Shown piece after piece: positions 1-11,396 of a DNA stretch of 64,000 nucleotides (its first letter is position 1; each line of letters starts with the position of its first letter). Below the pieces are notes generated by a model. It was not told the DNA's origin. It searched no databases and saw nothing but the letters and a program-made list of their open reading frames with translations. This DNA comes from Helianthus annuus. Lineage: Eukaryota; Streptophyta; Magnoliopsida; Asterales; Asteraceae. The DNA is taken from contig NC_035433.2 of the NCBI RefSeq assembly GCF_002127325.2, positions 149,182,570-149,246,569 of the forward strand, read 5' to 3'. Position numbers and translations under genes: made by a program.

Positions 1-1061
1 GATATACATAACTTAGATAAACCTTTAATTTGTTTAAGGGTTTATCGCCACAGTCTCAAGGCTTGGATGTATGCATATTTCACAATACCGCATAAATGTT
101 AATATCAATAGAGCATGCATTTTTCCACAGAACATAACGTTGATTTAAACTACGTTTTACTTCAACGACTTGTTTTGTGCATTTTACATATGGTTTAAGT
201 TGATACATTTCGCTTACCGTACATGATACATTTTGGGATACACATTACATGATTTACATTGAACATAAACACGTTGACATTGACATACACATTTGGTGGT
301 TTACATTGAACTTAGACATTTGACATGGTTTACACAATAACACTTGACAATTGAGTTATACAAGAACAATCTTACATGGTGGATGGTTTGGGTAAATGGT
401 TTGAGTAACGTGGAGTATGTAATATGATGCAAACATGGTGGATACGCCGCTGGTACTTCCTATCTATAAATGTTTGCATAATATTACATATCTTGGCGTT
501 ATCTAAATCATTTCAGTTTGGACATATATCATTTTATACAAATAACATGCTTTTCATAAAACATTGTCTTACAAAACAACTTATCTTATTCAACTCATTT
601 TACTAGGTTATTCATTTAACCTTACGTTCATCTATACATATCATCTGATATTATCGTTTTTCAAATGGTTTACAAAGCGAGACAAATTACAAGGTTCATG
701 ACTGACTGTTATTAAACATCTCTTTAAACTCAAGTCATGAATCCCATTTTCACAAAACTTATGTATCTCACAGGCATTTTTATGCTGACGTACCTACTTT
801 CACATGTGTTTTCAGGAGCTATTCCATAGGACGATGATCATGATTCGAGGGCGGACCTGTGCCTTAGAGCCTAAAAATGAAGATAGAACTAGTATAACTA
901 TGTTTTGAATTCCGTACTTCCTTTTAAGACAATGTAACACCCATGTTTGATAAATAAAATGTGACTTTAATTTCCATGGTTGTATAACAATTAATTCTGT
1001 CTACAACATTCCCCAACGTTTTCCGTCGCGGTTGCATGTTATACGCGGTCGGGGTGTGACA
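1..1061 (+). repeat. Element A, 3' end of left (5') LTR
   Basis: Matches 48123-49179 almost base for base, with a 4-bp deletion in the right copy near 48745 and roughly a dozen substitutions. It ends in GTGTGACA just before the primer-binding site. It holds only short open frames; the 60-codon frame at 424-606 recurs in the right LTR at 48546 because the LTRs are copies, not because it is a gene. Confidence 0.95.
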
Positions 1062-1068
1062 AAAGAGT

Positions 1069-1081
1069 TGGTATCAGAGCC
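1069..1081 (+). other. Element A primer-binding site (initiator Met tRNA)
   Basis: TGGTATCAGAGCC, complementary to the 3' end of plant initiator methionine tRNA including CCA. It starts 7 bases after the LTR end. The same 13-mer follows the left LTRs of B and C. Confidence 0.93.
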
Positions 1082-1668
1082 AATGGTTATAGGGAATTAG
1101 GTTATTAGTAATGCTTTGACCTAGACTATAACTTTCTAGGACCCTAACACAAGTTATCTTGTGTTTAGAGTTTAAAACATGCACTTCACCTATCCTTAGG
1201 TGATAACCACAACGGGAACTTCGGTTCCGAATCCGCTTTGAAAATTATTCATCTGTTCTAGGATGATTGATTACTAGGTTTTGAACCCTCTGTTATAAGG
1301 TTTTGAACCCCTTTGGATTCTCAAAAATCTCGTCAAGGTTTTGGGGCTTTAATAGTGTGAACACGTGCAAACTGGAAGAGTGAATGCCTGTACCCTGAGT
1401 TTTCTGTCTAAGGCTAGAGTGTTCGTACAAATCCACATAATCGGACCAGTCACTCTTACCTGGGAACTCTTGGGGTGAGTGTTCACTTATAGGCGAGCAT
1501 GTCTTCGCGATACACTAATTCTGACCCATTTACTTTGACTAGACATTTCATGTCGCTTGTTTGCTTTGCGATGCATAACCGCCATCTTTGCTTTTGTTGA
1601 TTTTGCTTCATCTCATTCTCTTCATCCAATTATCTCACTCGTTTCATTTCATGTTTTTCTCTTCTAGA
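1082..1668 (+). other. Element A untranslated leader
   Basis: Non-coding stretch between primer site and gag start. It contains a small strong hairpin (GGAAC, TTCG loop, GTTCC at 1215-1228). No other recognised element. Confidence 0.7.
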
Positions 1669-2835
1669 ATGCCTCCTCGATGCGACAACCAGATAGCTAC
1701 TGCCGAGCTGGCAGAAATTATTGCGCAGCAGATGGCTGCTCAATTCCCAAATCTCTTTGCTCAATGGAACCAGGCCAACAATAACAACAATGGTACATGC
1801 AAATACAAGGATTTTAACTCGGCTAAGCCACTCAAGTTTAGTGGTTCTGAGGGAGCAACTGGGCTTCTTCAGTGGTTCGAGAGCATCGAGAACACTTTCC
1901 GTCATGTGCAGTGTCCTGATAATCGCAAGGTCGAGTTTTCTTCGAGTGTGTTTCAGAAGAGGGCTCTTACGTGGTGGAACGGGGTTATGAGAGATCAAGG
2001 TGCAGAAGTTGCTCTAGCTCAGACATGGGCTGAACTGAGAGCTCTTATGATGAGGGAGTTTTGTCCTCGTCATGAACAACGAGCGTTGGAGAAAGAATTT
2101 GATGTTTTGAAGCAAGATAGTGGCGAACACAGGGCTTATACTGATAAGTTTGAGGATTTGAGTCTACTTTGCCCGACTATGGTTACCCCACTCGATAAGG
2201 CTATCGAAAGGTACATCGACGGCCTGCCTGACTCGGTACAAGACATCCTTACTGGTAGCAACCCTACCACACTCCGTCAGGCGATCGAGTTATCAGCGAC
2301 GTTGACTGAGTCGCAGATTCGAAAGAATAAATTACACAGGAAGGGTGACAAGGGCAAGAAGCAGTCGGCTGACAAGGAAGATAGCAAGAAAGGTCAAAAC
2401 AAGAATGGAAAGGAGTCTGGTTCATCAAAAAGGGCAAAGAAGCGTAAGGCTTCCCAAAACTATGCTGTCACTGCCCAAGCTAACCAGGCAGCTCCCAACC
2501 AGCCTCCAGCAAAGAAGCCCTACTCAGGAAGTGCACCTTTGTGCAATCAATGCAACAGTCACCATCAGCCGCAATATCAGTGCCGTTTCTGTACTAACTG
2601 TGGGAAGTCGGGTCATCTTGCCGATGTTTGTCGGTTTGCTCAGAATCGCGCAGTTCAGAACCCTGCTCAACAAGTTGCTCAGCAACAGGGTTAGGCTGCA
2701 CGACCAAACTACCCACCAGGTGCTTGTTATAACTGTGGGGATCTGACCCACTACAGAAATCGGTGTCCAAGACTAGCCAACCAGAACCAGAATGCAAACC
2801 AAAATCAAGCTCAGGCTCGAGGTCGAGTCTTCAAC
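1669..2835 (+). pseudogene. Element A gag (capsid/nucleocapsid), broken by one stop codon
   Basis: Structural polyprotein of the retrotransposon particle. I place the start at ATG 1669 (MPPRCDNQ) rather than the upstream in-frame ATG at 1588, because the intervening residues are a hydrophobic run from the leader and related gags begin with a short polar stretch. The capsid-like retrotransposon gag domain spans roughly 1800-2300 (FSGSEGATGLLQWF, TWWNGV and the downstream helices), followed by a Lys/Ser-rich linker. The first CCHC zinc knuckle is at 2590-2631. A TAG at 2692-2694 stops the frame; the same frame continues with a second CCHC knuckle (2734-2766 region) and runs into protease. Family members have one continuous frame here, so the stop is a mutation. 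Confidence 0.85.
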
Positions 2836-4693
2836 ATGAATGCACAAGAAGCAAAAGCAGACAACGAAGTGGTGAACGGTACGTTCTTTATTAATAATCA
2901 GCCAGCATCTGTTCTTTTTGATTCGGGTGCCGACAAGAGTTTTGTGTCATTGTCTTTTGAGACAATGCTTCGCGTGTCTAGAACGAAACTAGGTAAACCT
3001 TTGACAGTAGAGGTTGCCAGTGGTGAACCCGTTGTTCTTAATTCTGTTCTACGCAATTGCCAGTTGAACCTTAACGACCATATTTTTCCTATTGACCTCA
3101 CGCCAATGCAACTTGGAAGCTTCGACGTTATTGTGGGAATGGATTGGTTATCTAAGCATCGCGCAGAGATATTTTGTTCTGAGAAGATTGTTCGTGTGCC
3201 GCTGTCGACAGGCGAGATCCTACAGGTTCGTGGTGAGAAGCCTGCCGGTGGTCTCAAACTCATGTCTTGTTTTAAAGCTCGGAAGTATCTACGGAAGAAA
3301 TATGTGGCTTTCTTAGCACATGTTACAGCAGATAAAGGCAAGGGTAAGACTATTTCAGATATTCCTGTCGTTCAGGATTATTCTGAAGTTTTCCCTGAAG
3401 AGTTACCTGGTCTACCTCCAGCACGCCAAGTCAAGTTCCGTATTGATCTCGTACCTGGTGCAAATCCCATAGCCAGAGCTCCATACCGTCTTGCACCGTC
3501 TGAGATGCAAGAATTATCTAAACAGCTTCAGGAGCTCTCCGACAAAGGTTTTATCCGTCCTAGCTTTTCACCTTGGGGTGCTCCCGTTCTTTTTGTAAAG
3601 AAGAAGGATGGATCTTTCAGGATGTGTATCGATTATCGTGAGCTTAACAAGCTCACCATCAAGAATCGATATCCCCTACCTCGCATTGATGATCTCTTTG
3701 ATCAATTACAAGGCGCTTCTTACTTTTCAAAGATTGATCTGCGATCTGGATATCATCAACTTCGAGTGCATGAGGAAGATATTCCCAAGACAGCGTTCCG
3801 CACTCGTTATGGGCATTACGAGTTCATAGTCATGCCATTCGGTTTAACTAATGCTCCTGCTGTTTTCATGGACTTGATGAATAGGGTCTGCAAGCCTTAT
3901 TTGGATAAGTTCATCATCGTTTTCATTGATGACATTTTAATATATTCTAAGACGCGAGCTGATCATGAGCAACATCTTCGTCTTACGTTGGAACTCCTAA
4001 AGAAAGAGTAACTTTTCGCCAAATTCTCCAAGTGTGAATTCTGGCTTAAAGAGGTTCAATTCTTAGGACACATTGTCAACGAACAAGGTATTCATGTAGA
4101 TCCCTCCAAGAACAGTGCGATTAAGGATTGGGATACGCCTACTACTCCTACTGAAGTTCGTTCTTTTCTTGGTCTAGCGGGTTATTACCGCCGCTTCATT
4201 GAGAATTTCTCGAAGATTGCAGTTCCTCTAACTGCTCTAACTCAGAAGAACAAGCCATTTGATTGGGGAGTCAAACAAGAGGAAGCGTTTCTGACTTTGA
4301 AACAAAAGCTTTGCGATGCGCCTGTCCTAACATTACCGGAGGGCAATGATGATTTCGTCGTTTATTGCGATGCATCTAAATTGGGCCTTGGCTACGTCCT
4401 GATGCAAAGAAACAAAGTCATAGCATACGCATCAAGGCAGTTGAAGATACATGAGAAAAACTACACCACTCATGATCTTGAGTTGGGTGCAGTTGTCTTC
4501 GCTCTTAAGATCTGGAGACACTATTTGTACGGTACAAAATGTGTGGTTTTCACGGACCACAAAAGTCTTCAACATATCTTTAATCAAAAGGAACTCAACA
4601 TGAGGCAACGACATTGGGTTGAACTTCTAAACGACTACGACTGCGAGATTCGCTACCATCCTGGTAAGGCGAATGTCGTAGCCGATGCATTGA
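2836..4693 (+). pseudogene. Element A pol, first part: protease, reverse transcriptase, RNase H
   Basis: In frame with gag. Aspartic protease with intact DSG triad ([10 protein letters not shown], near 2920). RT spans about 3480-4010, with the YRELNK and LRSGYHQL regions and the catalytic FIDD box near 3925. RNase H spans about 4290-4690 ([17 protein letters not shown]). A TAA at 4009-4011 interrupts the palm/thumb region where homologues have a Lys codon. The frame is then open to 4693, where B is inserted within the ADAL motif ending the RNase H region. Apart from the stop, the catalytic residues I can check are intact, so decay is recent. Confidence 0.9.
4689..4693 (+). repeat. Target-site duplication of element B, left copy
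   Basis: ATTGA immediately before B's first TG; repeated at 18024-18028 right after B's terminal CA. Five bases is the normal size for Ty3/gypsy integrase. Confidence 0.93.
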
Positions 4694-5814
4694 TGTAACA
4701 CCTCGAAATTTTTGCGTCCAATAATGTGCCGACACGTGTCCTAAGTTTACACGTGGCATTGAAGGACTAAAATTGACAAACCTTGAATATATGTAAATTC
4801 GAGGATTATAAATGTCAATCAAGGGTAGTATACTTTATAGTATCCCTAAATGATGCTCGTACCTTCAAACGGATAAATCATGGATCGTACGGAAACGAAA
4901 CGCGAAAGAAAGTGAGAGATTACAAGCTATAGGGGTTAAACGTGTCAACATGTTTAATTATACCTCTGAGTGACCATTTAACGAACCCGAGGCTTCGTAA
5001 CAGTAAAATACGCTCACTAGAATATAATATATAAATTTCGCGAAGTTCCGTTTTAAAACGAGAAAGTTATGATCAAATCCGTATGCGAGGGGTAAAAAGC
5101 GTCAATAATAAAGGTTAAAACCTTTCTAATAATATTGAAAATAACCAAGGGGCTGAATAATACATATAAATAACACGAGGCCCTTAGTTGTAAATAACCA
5201 AGGGCCAAATCACAAAGTTGCCCCTTCGGTTCCGAAAGGTCAGGTTATTAATTACAAAGATTCTGATCATGATTATAAAAGATTCAAGTTACCCCTTCAA
5301 AACCCGAAAGGTCAAGTTGATGATTACTAAAGATTTCATTATTTATTACTAAAGATTTTATCATTATTACCAAGATTTAGTCATGATTATAAAATATTCA
5401 AGTTACCCCTTCAAAACCCGAAAGGTCAGGTTAATGATTACGAAAGATTTCGTTATTAATTACCAGATTCCCGTAATCATTTCAAAAGATTTAAAAGCCT
5501 TGAAAAACCACCCTCTCGCGACCCGCGTTGAGATTTGGGGTAAGTGAAGGCGGGCCGCGAGCCCCCTAAGATACGCGCATGATTTTAAGAACCAGGCGAC
5601 CCGCGTACAAGGTGCATGGTTCCCCCATGCGGGCCGCGTCAGGCGCCCAGATGCAGAAACATGCTTAACTTGGCTGTTCAGCCTTCTAAAAGCCATGACC
5701 TGCATTTAAACCTTCAAAGTGACCCCTAAACAACTCCTAAACACTAGGGACACATGTTGGAAGGTTGGGGTTAGTTGGGGGACTTGTGTGTCAAAATTTG
5801 TTGTGAAACCTTAC

Positions 5815-5821
5815 TATAAAA
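5815..5821 (+). promoter_or_regulatory. TATA box of element B left LTR
   Basis: TATAAAA in the context ACTATAAAAGGGC, followed by a pyrimidine-rich CTCAAAACACACTCC stretch typical of a transcript start. Marks the likely U3/R boundary about 1.1 kb into the LTR. The copy in the right LTR is at 15566-15572. Confidence 0.65.
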
Positions 5822-8230
5822 GGGCATGTTTGGTTCATAACCAACACACAACTCAAAACACACTCCTCTGGTCATTCTAAAGGCTCTCAAGCATTTCTCT
5901 GTATACTCTAAGCAAGACCCAACGTCTGTAAGTCGTCTAGATCCTTTGTAGTTTGATTTATGCTTAGATAACTACTAAAAACCAAACCGTCGTAACTACG
6001 GTTTGACTTCAAAATAAATCCGTAATGGCTCAGTCTTATTGCGGATCAAAAGTAGTTATGAGTTGGTATTTATGTGGGTAATAAACCTCTAAAAAGGTTC
6101 CCCCTGATCACCACTCTAACTATGTCAAATATCGAGTCAAACGTGCGGTTAAAAAGTCAACAGAAAGCTATTTTAGCGATTTATGCATAATCTGTAATGT
6201 ATATGTTATGAAACCTGTTTTGACACTTATAAAACATGATATTAAGTATATAAACTTGTTTGCGCTCGTTTGAATCGACCGTTTGCTATATTGAACCGGT
6301 TCGGAGCCGTATGTCGCAAAAGTTTGACTTTTGCTTTGACTTCAGGTCTGACCCGTTTTAGTGAGGTATAGATATACCTTAGGACTCTCTTAGGACCAGG
6401 TCACATGTCAGTATAAACCTCTGTGATCGGTTCATGAGTTATCCGAGTCTTTTACGTATTTCCGTCATTCGCCTAAAAGTTGACCGTAACGGCCTTTATA
6501 AAATAAAACGAGTATTTCGGACACGTGAACGGACCAGAACCTTGCTTATTAAATTATAAGCATGTCCTTAAAGTTTCACGTCAATCCGAGGTCTAGAATG
6601 AGAGTTATGCTAAATGGCGCATTTAAAGTTAACTTTAGTAATTGACGGCGCAATTAGCATGACGACCATCTAAACCAAGATTTCGTCACCAAAACTTTTA
6701 CCCACTGTATTAAAATAATATTTTGGGAATTTTAGAGATTTTTAATAATTTTTACCTCGCTCATAACCTGCGGTTATGGCTACGGTCCGGTAAATACCGA
6801 ATATGCCCTTTTCGGCCAAAACATGAGTTCTACAAGGTCTTTTGACCCGATTCCAGTTGCTACTGATTTTAAATAATAAATAAAGTATTTTAAGCTTTAT
6901 AAGCTGTTCGGGAAACTCAGATTTCCTGTAGAACTCGAAAAGCTCTTTAAAAGCCTTTAAAATGACCGAAAAGCCCCTACGGGGCATAATATTAACTTAA
7001 ACTCGTTACGGGCGTCACGGAAGGTATCCTACTGATACCACGACCCATTAAGGCATATTGACTTAGGAAACAAGCGTACGACTCTCATGGTTAACCGTTT
7101 CGCCTATTGTGCGCACGGTTCGGCTTATGAAACTAGTTTTCATAATTTAGCCGATACGGGTCAAATTATATTATTTGAACCCCAAAATCCAGAGTGTGAA
7201 CCATTAACCCATATAAAACAAGTCTCTGAACTTGTTGGGTCAGAATCACACTCCATTCTCGGTTTTCGCCTTTTCGCGCGATTAAACCATATCTATATAT
7301 ATCGGAACCAACCGGTCTAGGCTACGGCCATTATAACGACTCGTTAGGATTCTAAGAGGTTAATTAAAACCTTCGTTCCAGATTAGGAGCCCCAGTAAAA
7401 GCTATCGGTGATTTAATCCAAATTAAGGAAATATACTTGCAAAGGTAAATACTCTTAACTTATTTCCCTATACGGGCTTGGGATACGGTATAATAATACC
7501 GCTTGGTCGGGTATTGAATATTTAATCGGATTGTGATTAAGTTATTGAGGTAACCCGGTTTGATCTGTATTGTTTGAAATAAAAGCCTTTAGGGGTTAAT
7601 GACCATGTCCCGGATATCCTTGACATCATTGTATTATAAAATGGTCACGTCTTATGCACGGGGTGTAGGCATACACCTGACAGTTGCATAAGGGAAACGG
7701 TATCTCACGTTCAGTGGGCCTATACTTGTGATGTGTCTGTTAATCTTGACTCGGTTTCTATATCGGGCCCTGAACGTACAACGAACATGTAAAACTGTAT
7801 ACAAGATCATAACTATGATTGTCCCAAGTTATAAAAAGATTAATCTTGCCTCTGGGTATTTTAATCAAAAGATATTTTGTGCCATGTGCATTCAAATAAA
7901 TTTTCAATCATTTTCCAAAATGAGTCAGTTGAGTGTATTTACCAGTGTAAACTGACGTATTTTTCCAAAAAGATTAAGTGCAGGTGCTATACGTAATAGG
8001 CTGGCTACTCCAGGCATCATTATTCAAGTCTTGCAAGCTTTAGATGTCAAAGTCTGTTGAACAATACTTTTCGATATTATTATTTGATCCCCTGTGGATA
8101 CCTTTCGACTATTTGTAATACATTTGATATTACGAACAATAGTTGAATATAATTATCTTTATGCTTCCGCTGTGCATTATTATATTGTGTGGTTTGACTA
8201 TGATGTCTCCAACTACGTCACGGTAATCCC

Positions 8231-8247
8231 CACCGGGCCCACCGGTG
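8231..8247 (+). promoter_or_regulatory. Conserved stem-loop near LTR 3' end (B left)
   Basis: CACCGG, 5-base loop, CCGGTG, about 26 bases before the LTR end. Also present at 17981 (B right), 24617 and 46509 (C) and 52447 (E). Role unknown; see findings. Confidence 0.6.
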
Positions 8248-8276
8248 ATACATGTGGAAATCGGGGTGTGACAGGT

Positions 8277-8289
8277 TGGTATCAGAGCC
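8277..8289 (+). other. Element B primer-binding site (initiator Met tRNA)
   Basis: TGGTATCAGAGCC, three bases after the LTR end. Intact, so B transcripts can in principle be primed for reverse transcription. Confidence 0.93.
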
Positions 8290-9010
8290 AACATTGAGTG
8301 AATTAAACACTATCCTAATGTGTTTAATCTCAATGACACAATTGCACATACTTGAGTCTAGACTTAACATAGGAATACTCCCGATTCTAATCTAGAATTT
8401 ACTGCTTCCAATTATTTTTATGTTGGATACGTCACCAAGCGAAGAAGCCATAATAGGAGTTCTCCACACCCGGGGTCCTGAGATGCTGAGCTTCGTACCG
8501 CGGTTAAAATGAAACGAACATCCAAGGAGAAAGTATTCAGAAATAAAATGAAGAAGGAACTCCTTATACTGAAGATCGTTTCCTTATTAGTCCTTATAAG
8601 GACATAATTATCTTTCAGTCCCTGCGAGGACAACATTATTCCTTTCAAGTCCCGCTTAGGGCAACTTTATACTTCCACTTTTATATAATGGAATGATTAA
8701 GTTTAGACTTTCATTCTAAATAAGAAATATTAAATAAATCAAAACCATTCCTTTTATTTGATCTGCCTAAATAAAGAATCTTAAGGGGTGAAACCTAGCC
8801 TGGTGTCTTTTAAGATCCGGTCATGATGGTACGACCTAATTAAAAGATTCAGATTCGCTGTTAACCTATGTAAGCATGTTAACAAATCATGGCAGATGTG
8901 ATTCGTTAAAATCGCACACGTCATTCTTATACAATAATCCTTTAAATGATTTCAAAACCCAAATAAATGATTCATAAATCATGGGTTAAGTCATCAATAA
9001 AGATGATCAC

Positions 9011-9140
9011 TTATTAAAACATCCATTAGTGGTGTAGTGCCTACGGGCCAAACTTATTAAAACATCCATTAGTGATGTAGTGCCTACGGGCCAAACTTAT
9101 TAAAACATCCATTAGTGGTGTAGAGCCTACAGGCCATACA
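9011..9140 (+). repeat. Three tandem ~43-bp repeats in B leader
   Basis: Three consecutive copies of a unit starting CTTATTAAAACATCCATTAG and ending in a GCCTAC(G/A)GGC mini-hairpin (9039-9048, 9082-9091, 9125-9134). The third copy has paired changes relative to other copies of the hairpin. Confidence 0.85.
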
Positions 9141-9825
9141 AATTGTCATATAAAACAAAAGGGCAGTGGTAGTCTATGACTCCCTGTCAGAAAAAGGTAA
9201 TGAACTAGGTTCAAACCTCAAGGCTTTGATTCTCTGAAATCCTAGCTTATAAGGTATAAATGTCCTAGTGACTAGGCCTATTGTGCCAGAATACCTTCAT
9301 GCTGTGATTCTCTGAAATCATAGCTTATAAATTATATATGTCCTTGTGACTAAGCCTTTTGTGCTATTACTAAATGCCTCGATCCCAGACGATCATGGCT
9401 TATAAATTAAACTTGTCTACGCGACTAGGCCAATTGTGCTATTATTAACTTATAAATTAGGATTTATGATAAGATCCTAAATAAAATAAATATCCTTCCT
9501 TCCCTGTCAGTAGGCATTTTTAAAAAGAAATCTCAAGGGTAAACCTAGCCTATATGACGAGGCCAAGATGGTAGGACCTATTCAAGAGATTCAAATCCTT
9601 GTTAACATCCGCAAAATGTTAACACTCCTGGCAAACGTGGTTCGATAAAATCACGTAAGTCATCCCTAGATTGGGTTATTCCAAACCTTCCTTATTAAAA
9701 ATAATCATCCCTTAAGGAGGAAGTGCCACGGGCTATAATACACTGTCCGATTGCGACATCAACAATTGTGATCTTTTGAAATTCCCCATCCTAAGGGGAT
9801 GAGCTATGCTCAAAGCCCTCTAGAC

Positions 9826-10345
9826 GATAATCCTGTCGTCATGTCATTATTATGACCACTGAATGACAGTTGATTTAAAGTAAAGTACTAATCCTGTCGT
9901 CATGTCATTATTATGACCACTGAACGTCAGTTGATCAAATTAAGTGCTAATCCTGCCGTCATGTCATTATTATGACCAATGAACGACAGTTGATTAAATT
10001 AAGTGCTAATCCTGCCGTCATGTCATTATTATGACCAATGAACGACAGTTGATTAAATTAAGTACTAATCCTGCCGTCATGTCATTATTATGACCACTGA
10101 ACGACAGTTGATCAAATTAAGTGCAAATCCTGTCGTCATGTCATTATTATGACCACTGAACGTCAGTTGATTAAATTAAGTGCTAATCCTGCCGTCATGT
10201 CATTATTATGACCACTGAACGTCAGTTGATTAAATTAAGTGCTAATCCTGCCGTCATGTCATTATTATGACCACTGAACGACAGTTGATTAAATTAATGG
10301 CACTGATCATGTCGTCATGTCATTACTGTAACCGCTGAACGTATC
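9826..10345 (+). repeat. About nine tandem ~59-bp repeats in B leader
   Basis: Nine occurrences of GTCATGTCATTA spaced 59-60 bases. Each unit contains an inverted repeat (GTCAT...ATGAC) and a looser outer dyad (CTGTCGT...ACGACAG, often imperfect). Copies differ mainly at a few sites (CTGTCGT/CTGCCGT, ACGACAG/ACGTCAG). The last copy is degenerate. Confidence 0.9.
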
Positions 10346-11396
10346 ATCAGTGCAATGACTATATGTCTTAACATCTTACGAGATGTTAATTGATAGGCCC
10401 CCAGGCCAGAAATTTTAAATAAAGACAGTCGTAACTTACAACTCCCTGTCAAGAAAAGGCAAGAACACGTTCAGGCCTAAATACCTTAATTCTACAAAAT
10501 CAAGGTTGATAATATAAAGTTGTCCCTGTGACTTGGTCTCTTGTGCCATAATTATATATTATTAAATTAGGATTTATGATAAAAATCCTGAATAAAATAA
10601 ACATCCCTCTTTTCCCTGCCAGTATGCAGTTTAAAAAGAATCTTAAAGGTGAGACCTAGCCTACACGGCCAAGATGGTGAAACCTACTCAAGGGATTCAG
10701 ATCCTTGTTAACACCTAAGCACGTGTTAACACTATTGACAAATGTGATTCGGGAAAATCACAACAGTCATCCTTATATTGGATTCTTCCAATTTTCTTAT
10801 CTGGCCTAGTGATTTAGAAATCACGGCTTGTGTCATCCTATAAGATGATCACATTAGAAACATCCGATAGTGATGAAGTGCCTACGGGCTAAACTTGTTG
10901 TCCGATAAGACAATGACAGTGGTGGTCTGTGACCTCCTGTCTAAAAGTGTTGGACCAGGTCCAAGCAAAATAATCGGTAGGATCCATACGATCTCGACTA
11001 ATAGCATCTGAGAAGATGATCATATTATAACCATCCCTCAGAGGGGAAATGCCCACGGGCTATACCTATTGTCCTAAAAGACAAAAGACAGTTGAAGTCT
11101 ACAACTCCCTGTCAAGAGAAGGTACTGAATGCGATTCAAACCTTAATACCTTAATTCTCTGAAATCATGACTTATAAATTAAACCGTCCATGTGACTAGG
11201 CCTTTCGTGCCACTAGTAAAACTGTTATTGTTTTTATAATTAGGTTAAGTTATAATACAAATCCTAAACAAATGTGATTAATAAATTAACCAAATATGGT
11301 CTCCGTTACCATGGTTAATGAATTGCCATAAAAGACAATTCCATAATAAGCTCCCAAGTAAACTATTGTCCTTGTTTTATGTAACAGTTCAATTAA

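Larger units (their letters stand above)
4694..8273 (+). repeat. Element B left (5') LTR
   Basis: Starts TGTAACACC and ends GGTGTGACA. It carries a TATA box near 5815, a GC-rich palindromic tract at 5515-5650 and a stem-loop near the 3' end at 8231-8247. Short frames such as 7087-7320 are identical in the right LTR and are not genes. Confidence 0.96.
8290..11396 (+). other. Element B long repeat-rich leader
   Basis: 3.1 kb without a convincing gene, about 3.5 times longer than C's leader (0.9 kb). It is built from degenerate copies of a few modules that also occur once or twice in C: a GCCAAGATGGTA...GTTAACA block (near 8816, 9556, 10667), a GACAG...CCCTGTC block, a CTTATAAATTA...GTGACTAGGCC block (near 9240, 9310, 9390, 11160), and short hairpins ending GTGCCYACGGGC. 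Two tight tandem arrays are listed separately. Repeated internal duplication of an ancestral leader is the simplest explanation. Confidence 0.7.

Noticed and set aside
2692..2694. TAG between the two Gag zinc knuckles of A as programmed readthrough
   Set aside because: The downstream context (GCT) does not match the known CARYYA readthrough signal, and relatives in the window have no stop at this place; it looks like a mutation.
5460..5705. 81-codon minus-strand frame repeated at 15222-15467
   Set aside because: Same reason: LTR copy. Composition follows the GC-rich palindromic tract.
7087..7320. 77-codon frame found twice (also 16837-17070), suggesting a conserved gene
   Set aside because: Both lie in the two LTRs of B, which are near-identical copies throughout; conservation is not coding evidence.
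8277..8289. Met tRNA gene fragments at the LTR borders
   Set aside because: Only the 12-13 bases complementary to the tRNA 3' end are present; these are primer-binding sites.
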